From Neisseria musculi (GTDB taxonomy: Bacteria > Pseudomonadota > Gammaproteobacteria > Burkholderiales > Neisseriaceae), in assembly GCF_014297595.2 (NCBI RefSeq), contig NZ_CP060414.2:1178001-1242000 (forward strand): a stretch of DNA of 64,000 nucleotides, read 5' to 3'. The notes beneath the pieces are model-generated. The model made no database searches and was not told where the DNA came from. It was given only the letters and a program-made list of their open reading frames with translations. Positions 20,541 to 29,304 of this stretch are shown here, piece after piece; position 1 is the first letter of the stretch; every line of letters starts with the position of its first letter. The position numbers were made by a program, and so were the translations under genes.

Positions 20541-21350
20541 TTAACGCCAATAACGCCACCACGGAATACTGTTGCTTTCGCTCCACGGTTTTTGCAGATA
20601 GGGGCTGTTGGGAAAGTTTTGCGCCAAAATGCGGCGGGTATCGTCTGCCAATTGCGTTTTGTTCATTTTGCGGTAAGAAGATTCCATAATCGCCAGCGAT
20701 TCTTCCACGAAACGGGTATTTTGATACCGTTCGACAATTTTCTGCGCGCGGTTGGCAGCGGCCAAATAGGCACCACGCTTCATATAATAGCGGGCCACGG
20801 CGATTTCGTTGCCGCCCAAAGCATCCACCAGCTTCGCCATACGCTCGGTGGCATCGGGCGCGTATTTGCTGTTGGGATAGCGTTCCACCAACCCGGCAAA
20901 TGCCTGATAGGCCTCGCGGTTGGCTTTCGGGTCGCGGTCCGACCAATCTTGCGAAGCCAGCTTGTTTAAAAACGACTGGTCTTCGTTAAACAGCACCAAA
21001 CCTTTGAGGTATAAGGCATAATCCATATTCGGATGCTGGGGGTGGTTGCGCTGGAAGCGTTCGATGGCGGCCAGTGCTTTTTCGGGCTCATCGTCTTTAT
21101 AATAGGCATAAGCCGTGTCTAACTGCGCCTGCTGGGCGTAGCGGCCGTTGGGAAAGCGTGATTCTAAAATTTCATATAACTTGATGGCTCGCGTATAATT
21201 ATTGCTGTTTAACTCATCATGAGCCTCGGCATACAGTTTTTCAACCGTCCAATCCTGAGTGATTTGGGCATCTTTATCAATGGTGCCTTTGGTGCCGGCG
21301 CAGCCGCCCAAAGCCAAGCCTAAAGCAGCCACTAAAAGAATTTTTTTCAT
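20541..21350 (-). CDS. bamD: Outer-membrane assembly lipoprotein BamD (ComL)
   Basis: A 269-residue lipoprotein. The signal peptide ends in LGGC with lipidated Cys17. Residues of about 35-245 hold TPR-like helical repeats, with YAEAHDELNSNNYTRAIKLYE starting the first and FPNGRYAQQAQLDTAYAYYK the second. BamD is an essential partner of BamA in inserting outer-membrane proteins. The neisserial form is also called ComL. Its start codon overlaps that of rluD on the other strand. Confidence 0.93.
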   Translation of the reverse strand: MKKILLVAALGLALGGCAGTKGTIDKDAQITQDWTVEKLYAEAHDELNSNNYTRAIKLYEILESRFPNGRYAQQAQLDTAYAYYKDDEPEKALAAIERFQRNHPQHPNMDYALYLKGLVLFNEDQSFLNKLASQDWSDRDPKANREAYQAFAGLVERYPNSKYAPDATERMAKLVDALGGNEIAVARYYMKRGAYLAAANRAQKIVERYQNTRFVEESLAIMESSYRKMNKTQLADDTRRILAQNFPNSPYLQKPWSESNSIPWWRYWR

Positions 21351-22464
21351 GCAGAACTCTTCCTTTGAAAATGAAGCCGATTATAACGATGATTTAGGGT
21401 TTTCGGCAGCCCCCGATGCAGAAACTTGCATTAATTTAACCGTCCCTCTCGATTTGGCTGGGGTGCGGCTCGATGCGGTATTGGCCAAACTGCTGTCCGA
21501 TTACTCGCGCAACCGCCTGACCGCATGGATAAAAGAAGGCGCGGTAACGGTAAACGGAAAAACCGCCCAACCCAAAGACAAAATGATAGGCAGCGAATAT
21601 ATCGCGGTAACGGCGCGCCCGAGCGCAGAAAACCTGGCGTTTACGCCCGAACCCATGGATTTGGACATTATCTATGAAGATGCTTCAGTGATGGTGTTAA
21701 ACAAACCCGCAGGCCTGGTGGTACACCCCGCCGCCGGCAACTGGACGGGCACCCTGCTCAACGGCCTGCTGGCGCACTGCCCGGGGCTGGCGCAGATTCC
21801 TCGCGCCGGCATCGTGCACCGTTTGGATAAAGACACCAGCGGCCTGATGGTAGCAGCCAAAACCCTGAGCGCGCAAAACCATTTGGTGCGCCAATTGCAG
21901 GCGCGCACGGTCAAACGCATTTACCGCGCAGTAGCCAACGGCATCGTGCCGTTTGACGGAAAAATCGATACCCTTATCGGCCGCGACCCGCACAACCGCC
22001 TGAAAATGGCAGTGGTGAAATTCGGCGGCAAGCCGGCAGTTACCCATGTGAAAGTGTTGGAGCGTTATGCCGCGCACAGCTATATAGAATGCTCGCTCGA
22101 AACCGGCCGCACCCACCAAATCCGCGTGCATATGCGCGAAGCCGGCCATCCGCTCGCGGGCGACCCGGTTTACGGCAACCTGCGCCATCCCTGCTCCGAC
22201 ACCGCCAAAGCAGCCGTCAAAGGCTTGGCACGCCAAGCCCTTCATGCCTACCGCTTGAGTTTCGAGCATCCCGCCACAGGCGAAACCGTATCGTTTGAAG
22301 CGCCGATTCCTCAGGATATGTACCGCCTGTTATCCGTGTTGCGCTTGGAAGCCGGGCTGGATTCCCCACTCAGCCGTGAGGCCGCATGGCAGGAAACACC
22401 CGATAGCGGCGGAGACTGGAATGAAGACGATTACGATGTGGAAACCGTGTATCTGCACGGTTAA
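21349..22464 (+). CDS. rluD: 23S rRNA pseudouridine synthase RluD
   Basis: A 371-residue RluA-family enzyme that makes pseudouridines in helix 69 of 23S rRNA. There is an N-terminal S4 domain (about 25-90, with YSRNRLTAWIKEG) and a catalytic domain with HRLDKDTSGLMV, where the Asp is the nucleophile. CSLETGRTHQIRVH follows. The C-terminal 40 residues are acidic. The ATG at 21349 shares the CATG tetramer with the bamD start, so each gene's promoter must lie inside the other. The ribosome site (AAGAA) is weak. Confidence 0.92.
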   Translation: MQNSSFENEADYNDDLGFSAAPDAETCINLTVPLDLAGVRLDAVLAKLLSDYSRNRLTAWIKEGAVTVNGKTAQPKDKMIGSEYIAVTARPSAENLAFTPEPMDLDIIYEDASVMVLNKPAGLVVHPAAGNWTGTLLNGLLAHCPGLAQIPRAGIVHRLDKDTSGLMVAAKTLSAQNHLVRQLQARTVKRIYRAVANGIVPFDGKIDTLIGRDPHNRLKMAVVKFGGKPAVTHVKVLERYAAHSYIECSLETGRTHQIRVHMREAGHPLAGDPVYGNLRHPCSDTAKAAVKGLARQALHAYRLSFEHPATGETVSFEAPIPQDMYRLLSVLRLEAGLDSPLSREAAWQETPDSGGDWNEDDYDVETVYLHG

Positions 22465-22907
22465 ACAAAACCGTGCCCACAGCTTTTCAGACGGCCGGAA
22501 CACCGAAACCGCAGGCCGTCTGAACCTTTCCATGCCGGTAAAAAAGCAGCAGCGCAACCCTAACCGCCGCATCGATTTAGGCTATAATCCGCCTGCCCTT
22601 CCCTGCCACACATCACGCGCGAAACCATGTTTAATCTGCCCCACAGCGGCCTGCCGCTTCAAAAAACCAGCGGGATACCGCATTTCCCGCCGGATTGGTT
22701 TGACCGTTATCGATTTATCCTGCAATTGCCTGCAAGCCGCCCCGCCCATACAAACCGGCTCCAAACCGCCGCCGCGCCGTTTGCGGCAGCAGCATTGTGC
22801 CTTTGCCGCCCTATTCTGCAGCCGCGCCGTGCAAGCCAGCCTGTTTCAGACGGCCTCAGCCCCGTGCTCACGCCATGGCCGGCACGCTTTATTGCCAACG
22901 CCCGACA
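22465..22907. other. Intergenic region upstream of nudB-like gene
   Basis: Contains an inverted DUS pair (near 22486-22494 and 22513-22522) that may terminate rluD, and another DUS near 22849. The open frame from 22627 to 22911 ends in an ATGA overlap with the next gene but has no ribosome site or recognisable family. I do not call it. Confidence 0.4.
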
Positions 22908-23369
22908 ATGAAAACCAACATAACCGACAAACCGCCCAAAATACCTGTTTCCGTATTGGTAGTGTTGCACGACGGCAACGGTAACATATTGCTGATTGAG
23001 CGTGCCGATTGTAAAAATTTCTGGCAGTCAGTAACCGGCAGCCTGGAGCCAAATGAAACACCCCAAGCCGCAGCAATCAGAGAAGTTTTAGAAGAAACAG
23101 GAATTTATCTTTCAGACGGCCAACTGAAAAATTGGCACGAAAGCACCGAATACGAAATCTACCCCCACTGGCGCCACCGCTACCCCCCGGGGATTACACA
23201 CAATACCGAACACATATTCTCCGCCGAAATAAACCGCCAAACGCCAATAAAAATCAGCCTCTGCGAGCATACCGCCTACGCATGGCTGCCGCAGGCCGAA
23301 GCCGCCGTAAAGGTTTTTTCACCCTCAAATAGAGCAGCAATTTTAAATCTGCATAAGCATTTGTTTTAA
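22908..23369 (+). CDS. nudB: NUDIX hydrolase, NudB-like
   Basis: A 153-residue NUDIX protein. The box G-x5-E-x7-REVLEETGI is complete (from GSLEPNET). The N-terminus IPVSVLVVLHD and the SVTGS segment resemble dihydroneopterin triphosphate pyrophosphatase NudB, the second step of folate synthesis. The DUS GCCGTCTGA complement is embedded in the coding sequence (LSDGQ). The ATG at 22908 fits the family. No clear ribosome site is visible, and an ATG at 22875 is an alternative. Confidence 0.75.
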   Translation: MKTNITDKPPKIPVSVLVVLHDGNGNILLIERADCKNFWQSVTGSLEPNETPQAAAIREVLEETGIYLSDGQLKNWHESTEYEIYPHWRHRYPPGITHNTEHIFSAEINRQTPIKISLCEHTAYAWLPQAEAAVKVFSPSNRAAILNLHKHLF

Positions 23370-23451
23370 TATCCGTTTTATAGGATAATTTAAGTTATGT
23401 AAATCAAGCCGCACGCATTTGTAAACGGATTTGATTATATTGAAAGTTTTC

Positions 23452-23952
23452 ATGGCACAATATTTTACTTTATTTGAATTGGAACCCGCGTTCGACATCG
23501 ACATCGAAGCATTGGAGCAAACCTACCGTTCGCTGGCCGCCCGGTTCCACCCCGACAAATATGCTTCCGCTTCCATATTCGAGCAAAAACAGGCCGTTAT
23601 GATGGCTTCGGCCGTAAATGAAGCCTACCGCGTTTTAAAGAATCCCACCGAACGCGCCGCCTACCTGCTGCTGCAACACGGAATCGAAGCCGATGCGCCC
23701 GAACACACCGCTTTCGCGCCCGAATTTCTAATGCAGCAGATGCAGTGGCGTGAAACTTTGGAAGAAGCCCGAGCCTGCAGCAACTCCGCTGTCCTGGCAG
23801 AGTTGGATGGGGAAATTGCCTCCGGGCAGCTAAATCTGCAACAGCACCTGCGCACCGCTTTTTTAAAGCAAAGTTATGATGAGGCCGCCTCCTTAGTACG
23901 ACAAAGCCGCTTTCTCGACAAACTGCGCCAAGAAATACAGGCCGCCTCCTGA
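23452..23952 (+). CDS. hscB: Fe-S co-chaperone HscB (Hsc20)
   Basis: A 166-residue J-domain protein. HPD at residues 33-35 lies in ARFHPDKY, with the AVNEAYRVLKNPTERAAYLL helix completing the J domain. The C-terminal three-helix bundle (about 90-166) binds IscU. It stimulates the ATPase of HscA. Unlike in many bacteria it is not next to hscA, which lies at 9973-11835. The ATG at 23452 matches homologues; a frame opening at 23431 is less likely. Confidence 0.93.
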   Translation: MAQYFTLFELEPAFDIDIEALEQTYRSLAARFHPDKYASASIFEQKQAVMMASAVNEAYRVLKNPTERAAYLLLQHGIEADAPEHTAFAPEFLMQQMQWRETLEEARACSNSAVLAELDGEIASGQLNLQQHLRTAFLKQSYDEAASLVRQSRFLDKLRQEIQAAS

Positions 23953-24070
23953 CAGGCCGTCTGAAACCACCCATAAAAACACGATAACAATCTATTCAGC
24001 ACTGCAACTTTTATCCACCGCAACCCGAACCCTTTGCTCACTCACCTAACCTTTTGACAAAAGAAAAAAT

Positions 24071-24790
24071 ATGAAACGGATCAGCCTATTGATTAGCGCA
24101 TTGCTGCTCACAGCCTGCCAGATTCACAGCGATGAGGGCCGCCGCAACAAAATTCTCAAATTTACCGCCAAACACCCCGTAGCGGCGCAGGCTATCGGCC
24201 TGCCCGGTGAAGATGCCGTCAATATTACCGGCAATGCCGCCCGCTTTGCCCTCAAAACCGGCCTCGACAACGAAGCCAACGGCAGCGAAGGCTTGGGAAC
24301 CCAGGTTAATGCCGTTCGCCATGCGCTTTGGCAGGCAGCCATCTCCGCCCGTTTCGGCACCGAAATCGCTGAAAAAATCGGCAACGCCTACGAAGACGAC
24401 ACCACCATACGCGAAAACAAAACCCAATATTTCAGCCGTGCCGCAGCCGATCAGGCTGTTGATTTGCGCAACAACCGCATCGGGCGCACCATAGGTGCCG
24501 CCAACCCCGATGCCGAGATGAAAGTGTTGGTTCGCGCTGTTATCAACCACTATCAAAAAGAGGGTTTGTGGACGGCGCGCCCTGCCGCAGAAAAAGGCCG
24601 CAGCATTTGGCGCATCAGCCGCACCAAAATCAGCCGCGCCGAGCAGCAGGCCGTGTTGGAACAGATCAAAACACTTGATGAAAACGGCTTTGCACCCGAA
24701 GATCAGGCCGACACCCCCCCCCCCCCGCAAATTAACACGCTGAGCGAAAGCACCCCCGAGCACCTACCAAACGGAGCAGCCCATGAGTGA
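24071..24790 (+). CDS. Lipoprotein with DUF6973-like domain
   Basis: A 239-residue lipoprotein. The signal peptide ends LLLTAC with Cys at 16. The middle (about 75-160) contains NAVRHALWQAAISARFG and NAYEDD, resembling the DUF6973 domain. That assignment is from memory and the function is unknown. A run of 13 C (24714-24726) encodes DTPPPP near the C-terminus. At 14 C the frame would stop three codons after the tract, and at 12 C six codons after. Only the present length overlaps the next gene by 8 bases. Expression could therefore vary in the tail and in coupling. Confidence 0.65.
   Translation: MKRISLLISALLLTACQIHSDEGRRNKILKFTAKHPVAAQAIGLPGEDAVNITGNAARFALKTGLDNEANGSEGLGTQVNAVRHALWQAAISARFGTEIAEKIGNAYEDDTTIRENKTQYFSRAAADQAVDLRNNRIGRTIGAANPDAEMKVLVRAVINHYQKEGLWTARPAAEKGRSIWRISRTKISRAEQQAVLEQIKTLDENGFAPEDQADTPPPPQINTLSESTPEHLPNGAAHE
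24714..24726 (+). repeat. 13-C homopolymer in coding sequence
   Basis: Poly-C tract inside the lipoprotein gene, long enough for slipped-strand variation in Neisseria. Changes of one base alter the last 20 or so residues. Confidence 0.85.
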
Positions 24791-25736
24791 AAAAATCCGC
24801 CTGATTATCGACACCGACCCCGGCCAAGACGATGCCGCCGCCATTCTGATGGCACACGGTCTGGCCAGGCGGGGGCTGATTGATTTCCTAGCACTCACCG
24901 TTGTGGCCGGCAACGTAGGCCTGCACCACACCGCCACCAACGCCAGAATCATCTGCGACTGGGCGGGAGCAACCGATTTTCCAGTTTATGCCGGCGCAGG
25001 CAAACCCTTATTGCGGCCGCTGGTTACCGCCGAAGAAGTGCACGGCAAAACCGGGCTGGACGGCGCACAACTACACGACCCGCAATGCCCGCTGCAACCC
25101 GTTCATGCGGTTCCCTATCTCATCGACACCCTGCGCAAAGCCAAAGAAAACGGCATCACACTCTGCCCCATCGGCCCGCTCACCAATATCGCGCAGGCCA
25201 TCAGCCTTGCTCCCGACATCGTGGGCGGCATCAAAAACATTGTATTGATGGGCGGCAATTATTTTGAAGCCGGCAACATCACCCCCGCTGCCGAATTCAA
25301 TTTCTATGTAGATCCCCATGCCGCGCAGATTGTGCTCGAAAGCGGCGTGCCCATCACCATTTTGCCGCTCGATGTTACCCACAAAGCCTGCATCACCACC
25401 CCGCGCATGAATGCTTTGCGCAAACAGAATAACGCCAACGGCAAACGCTTGGCCGATATCCTGCAAAGCTACGAACGCTTCGACACCCAAAAATTCGGCC
25501 TTGAAGGCGGCCCGCTGCATGACCCCTGCGCCGTTGCCTGCGCCGTTTTCCCCGAACTCTTCAGCGGCAAACCCTGCCGCGTTGATGTAGAAACCCAAAG
25601 CAGCCTCACTTTAGGCGCCTGCGTGGTGGACTGGTGGGGCACCACCGGCAAACCCGCCAATGCCCGCTGGATCACCGAAGTCGATGCAGACCGCCTGTTT
25701 CGGGAATTGGCCGCCTCCATCAACGAGCTGCCCTGA
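24783..25736 (+). CDS. Nucleoside hydrolase (Rih type)
   Basis: A 317-residue inosine/uridine-preferring nucleoside hydrolase-family protein, splitting ribonucleosides into base and ribose. The N-terminal calcium-binding motif IIDTDPGQDDA (D10, D12, D16, D17) is intact. IVLMGGNYFEAGNITPAAEFNFYVDPHAA and a C-terminal GGPLHDPCAV supply the other conserved metal and substrate residues. It overlaps the lipoprotein gene by 8 bases. The exact base preference is not visible. Confidence 0.9.
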   Translation: MSEKIRLIIDTDPGQDDAAAILMAHGLARRGLIDFLALTVVAGNVGLHHTATNARIICDWAGATDFPVYAGAGKPLLRPLVTAEEVHGKTGLDGAQLHDPQCPLQPVHAVPYLIDTLRKAKENGITLCPIGPLTNIAQAISLAPDIVGGIKNIVLMGGNYFEAGNITPAAEFNFYVDPHAAQIVLESGVPITILPLDVTHKACITTPRMNALRKQNNANGKRLADILQSYERFDTQKFGLEGGPLHDPCAVACAVFPELFSGKPCRVDVETQSSLTLGACVVDWWGTTGKPANARWITEVDADRLFRELAASINELP

Positions 25737-25841
25737 TTTTCAACCATATACTGAAGGCCGTCTGAAAACAGGCGCAGCGCAGTTTGTGCCGCCCAAAACT
25801 TTTTCAGACGGCTCCAAATCCAATCCAAACCTGCCGACACC

Positions 25842-26447
25842 ATGTCCAAAAAGCCCGATGCCTTCACCCGCCTGATCAATGCCTTGAAAATCCTGCCCAA
25901 TGTCGGCCCCAAATCCGCACAGCGCATGGCCTACCAACTGTTGCAGCACAGCCGCAGCGGTGCGCAGGAACTGGCAGAAGCCCTGCAACAAGCCTTAGCG
26001 CAGGTTCACCACTGTCCCCGCTGCAACACCTTTTGCGAAGGCGGGTTGTGCGGCATATGCGCCGACCCCGACCGTGACCCGCACCGGCTGATGATTGTGC
26101 ATATGCCTGCCGATGTTTCCGGCATGGAAACCGCCAACTGCCACGATGGGCTCTATTTCGTGTTGATGGGGCAAGTTAATCCCGCACAAGGCATGGATTT
26201 AAACCATGTTGCACTGGACAAGCTGATACAGCGCCTGCAAAACAGCGAAGTGGAAGAAATCATCATCGCCACCAATTTCACCGCCGAAGGTGATGCCACC
26301 GCTTATGTGTTGTCGGAATTATTCAAAAACCTGCCGTATAAAATCAGCCGCCTCGCCCGCGGCATCCCTCTCGGCGGCGAGTTGGAATATGTGGATGCCG
26401 GCACGCTCGCACAGGCGGTTTACGAACGCAAAATATTGAAAGAATAG
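25842..26447 (+). CDS. recR: Recombination mediator RecR
   Basis: A 201-residue protein of the RecFOR pathway that loads RecA. There is an N-terminal helix-hairpin-helix (PNVGPKSAQRMAYQLL), a zinc finger with cysteines at 58, 61, 70 and 73 (plus C65), and a Toprim domain (about 81-175). Where most RecR proteins have a Toprim Glu this one reads IVHMPADV, with His instead. I recall the same in neisserial homologues. The C-terminal Walker-B-like LARGIPLGGELEYVDAGTL is present. Confidence 0.93.
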   Translation: MSKKPDAFTRLINALKILPNVGPKSAQRMAYQLLQHSRSGAQELAEALQQALAQVHHCPRCNTFCEGGLCGICADPDRDPHRLMIVHMPADVSGMETANCHDGLYFVLMGQVNPAQGMDLNHVALDKLIQRLQNSEVEEIIIATNFTAEGDATAYVLSELFKNLPYKISRLARGIPLGGELEYVDAGTLAQAVYERKILKE

Positions 26448-26627
26448 CCGCCTCGGGCAGTTTGCATCGCGCTCGCGCAAAAAAACACCGCGTTCGGCAC
26501 AAACCGCTTTATCTGCCGTTAAAAATCCCATATGTTCACAACCGCAAGCCCACATTTTGCCTGATTGATTCAGACGGCCTGCCAAACGCAAACACCGGCC
26601 GTCTGAAAACCTGCCGCCAGATACACC

Positions 26628-27110
26628 ATGAGCCTGATTACCATACTCCGCCCCGCCGCCCCGCACGACTGCGAACATATCTACAACGCCCACCGTTATT
26701 CCGTGCAATACACCTGCACCCGCAGCTACAACAACCGCGTGCTTGAAGCCTGGAGCCGGCTGCTCAGCCCCGAGGGCTATCTCGACACCATGGGCAATGC
26801 CGACAAAGCCTTATGGGTGGTGGAATACCGCGGCCACATCCAAGGCTTTTTCCAACTCGATTTCAAAGAAGCGCAGCTTGATGCACTTTATGTCCACCCC
26901 TTCGTACACAACCACGGCCTGGGCACGGCTCTGCTGCAACGCGCCGAAGGGCTGGCCGCCGCCGAAGGGCTGAGCTTTATCAAACTCTACGCCTCGCTCA
27001 ATTCAGTGGCGTTTTATAAGCTCAACGGCTACGAATCGCTCGGTGCCGCCGTTTTGCCGCTCAACCGCCAGGTAACGGTTGAATGCGAATTGATGCGCAA
27101 ATATCTCTAG
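26628..27110 (+). CDS. GNAT-family N-acetyltransferase
   Basis: A 160-residue acetyltransferase-like protein. The acetyl-CoA-binding motif A is visible as LDALYVHPFVHNHGLGTALLQRAE (about 85-108), followed by NSVAFYKLNGYE. The substrate is unknown. No operon partner is evident; the gene stands between recR and a gene-poor gap, with a DUS pair upstream (26571-26606). Confidence 0.8.
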   Translation: MSLITILRPAAPHDCEHIYNAHRYSVQYTCTRSYNNRVLEAWSRLLSPEGYLDTMGNADKALWVVEYRGHIQGFFQLDFKEAQLDALYVHPFVHNHGLGTALLQRAEGLAAAEGLSFIKLYASLNSVAFYKLNGYESLGAAVLPLNRQVTVECELMRKYL

Positions 27111-27595
27111 GGTGTTTCCGCCTCTGGGTTCTCTCCAACCAAAACCATACATAATCCCTCAGCCGCCGTTTTCCCCGAATCCGGCAGCTTTTGGCACAAC
27201 CGTGCAGGCCGCAGATAATGCCGGCGCAATCTTGAGAAAACCGGGCTGTTTGCATTATTTGCACTTTTTATACCGGCCACTTTATTTTCCACACAAAATC
27301 AACGATTTCATGTTTTTTTATCATACCAAAAAAACCACGCGGCCTGCCTTCGGGCATTTTTGAATACCGCCAACCCCTGTTATTTCCATTACTGCATTGC
27401 CAAACCCAAATCCCGAGACAACGGTTCGGCAAACCAAGCGGCAGCAGAGATAGTTCTGCGGCCGCTTTCTGCCCGTTGCCGAAAATAAAGGGAAATAATG
27501 GCTCAAACCTCAAACGGGGTATCAGGGAAAATAAACGATGTCAGCAACGCCGGGATTTTCTGCGGGATTTTCTGCAGGATAGCGGCCGCATTTTC
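27111..27595. other. Intergenic, weak terminator only
   Basis: No gene recognised. A small hairpin TGCC-TTCG-GGCA followed by five T (27345-27361) could be a weak terminator. The region otherwise separates the acetyltransferase gene from the convergent cca. Confidence 0.4.
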
Positions 27596-28834
27596 CTAAC
27601 CACAGCTTAACGCCTGCCGGTAGGCCGTCTGAAGCGGCGTGATTTTTTCCAACCGCGCCTTATCGATGGCTTGGGCGGTTTGCTGCGGATTATCCGCACA
27701 GGCCGCAGCAATGGCGGCGGTGTCGGTTTCGTTGGCGGCAGCCAGCAGCGCCAGCCAGTGCGCACGCTGCGGATAGGGTTCGTTTTCGCGGTGCAGACGG
27801 CCTTGCGCATCGGCCAAGCACACGTTTAAGGCCGTCTGAAAACGCCCCGGGCGGCGGAACGCATCGGCTTTTTTCAAGGTTTCCAACACGGTTTTCGGCC
27901 TCAACTCGCCCACGCTGTGAAACATGATGTGCCAACGACACACCAATTCGGCCAGTTCGGCGCAGGCCTTCGGCACTTTGAGGTGGGCATTGACGGCACG
28001 CACGGGTTCTACACCGGCAATATCGTGGCCGTAGTGTTTGGGCAGAATATGCGCCGGCGTACGCGCCTTGCCCAAATCGTGCAGCAGCGCGGCGTAACGC
28101 TCGGGCAGGGTCAGCCCCATATCAGCAGCGCGCTGCAGCACCATCAGCGTGTGGATGCCGCTGTCGATTTCGGGGTGGTAATCGGCGCGCTGCGGCACGC
28201 CGAACAGCGCGTCCACTTCGGGCAGCAACACTTCCAACACGCCGCATTCGTGCAAAATTTCCACCATACGGCGCGGCTGCGTCTCCATCAGTCCTTTGGC
28301 CAACTCCTGCCACACCCGTTCGGCCACCAGCGCGCCGGCCTCGCCGTTTTCTACCATCTGTTTCATCAGCGTCATGGTTTCGGGCGCAACCTCGAAGCCG
28401 TAGCGGGCGGCAAAGCGGGCGGTGCGCAAAATCCGTACCGGGTCTTCGGCGAAGGCGGGCGAAACATGGCGCAGGATTTTATCGCGCAAATCCTGCCGTC
28501 CGCCGAAAGGGTCGATAATCCGGCCGTCTGAATCTTGCGCCATCGCATTGACGGTTAAATCGCGCCGCTGCAAATCCTGCTCGAGCGTTACGCTTTTGTC
28601 GGCATAAAAGGCAAAGCCCGCGTAGCCTTTGGCGGTTTTGCGCTCGGTGCGCGCCAGCGCGTATTCTTCGTGGGTTTCGGGGTGCAGAAACACGGGGAAA
28701 TCCCTGCCCACCGGCCGGAAGCCGTGCCCGGTCATGGTTTCGGCATCCGCGCCCACCACCACCCAGTCACGGTCGGTAACGGGCAGCCCCAGCAAAGCAT
28801 CGCGGACTGCGCCGCCGACAAGGTAAATCTGCAT
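27596..28834 (-). CDS. cca: CCA tRNA nucleotidyltransferase
   Basis: A 412-residue class II CCA-adding enzyme that builds or repairs the tRNA 3' CCA end. The N-terminus MQIYLVGGAVRDALLG is the nucleotidyltransferase G-loop, and the metal-binding DxD-type motif is TDRDW. RRDLTVNAMA and the RILRTARFAARYGF helix follow. An HD phosphohydrolase domain (LLHDLGKARTP, about 225-330) makes it the multifunctional E. coli type. The frame runs on to 28993, but the ATG at 28834 matches homologues. A DUS lies directly before the start. Confidence 0.93.
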   Translation of the reverse strand: MQIYLVGGAVRDALLGLPVTDRDWVVVGADAETMTGHGFRPVGRDFPVFLHPETHEEYALARTERKTAKGYAGFAFYADKSVTLEQDLQRRDLTVNAMAQDSDGRIIDPFGGRQDLRDKILRHVSPAFAEDPVRILRTARFAARYGFEVAPETMTLMKQMVENGEAGALVAERVWQELAKGLMETQPRRMVEILHECGVLEVLLPEVDALFGVPQRADYHPEIDSGIHTLMVLQRAADMGLTLPERYAALLHDLGKARTPAHILPKHYGHDIAGVEPVRAVNAHLKVPKACAELAELVCRWHIMFHSVGELRPKTVLETLKKADAFRRPGRFQTALNVCLADAQGRLHRENEPYPQRAHWLALLAAANETDTAAIAAACADNPQQTAQAIDKARLEKITPLQTAYRQALSCG

Positions 28835-29118
28835 AATCAGGCCGTCTGAAAAAATAAACGCGATTGTACCGCAAAAGAAAACCGCAACGCTGCCGCGCCG
28901 TGCGGCGGGTGCCGTCTGAAGATTCGGTTTTTGTTTTATTGTTTCCTGCATCAAGCAGCAGGCTGCGAAATGTGCGGAGCCGACTCTCTCCAATCGGCTG
29001 GCAAAACCGTTTTTTTAACCTCGGGCCCAACAAGGCCGTAACGGAAATCAAGGGAATCTATACCCTGCAGCCAGCCGCCCCACCCTGCTTTTTTCAGACG
29101 GCCTGCGGGCAAACCCTG

Positions 29119-29269
29119 TATAGCGGAAACCTTATTTCTGCCACGGCGTTGCTGCGCCTTAGCTCAAAGAGAACGACTCTGTAAGCCGCTAAAGCGGCAA
29201 CAGAAGCGGTTCCGTACTTGTACTGTCTGCGGCTTGCTGCCTGGTGCAAAAATAAGTTTTTCCGCTATA
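29119..29269. repeat. Correia-type repeat element (CREE-like)
   Basis: 151 bp. The ends TATAGCGGAAACCTTATTT and its near-complement AAATAAGTTTTTCCGCTATA form terminal inverted repeats. The interior carries the characteristic CGCCTTAGCTCAAAGAGAAC, GGTTCCGTAC and TACTGTCTGCGGCTTGCTG blocks of neisserial Correia elements. The right end runs into TATAAT (29268-29273), 32 bases before the rlmB start. The ends read TATAGCGG instead of the common TATAGTGG. Confidence 0.85.
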
Positions 29270-29273
29270 TAAT
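29268..29273 (+). promoter_or_regulatory. Candidate -10 box from Correia end
   Basis: A perfect TATAAT formed at the junction of the Correia right end and flanking DNA, upstream of rlmB. The -35 region (TGCAAA at 29245-29250) is poor. Confidence 0.45.
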
Positions 29274-29304
29274 GCCGTCTCTAATCTTCAGCAGAAGCAG
29301 AATT

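Noticed and set aside
22627..22911. 94-codon frame overlapping the nudB-like start by ATGA
   Set aside because: The overlap is suggestive, but there is no ribosome site, a DUS sits within it, and no family is recognised.
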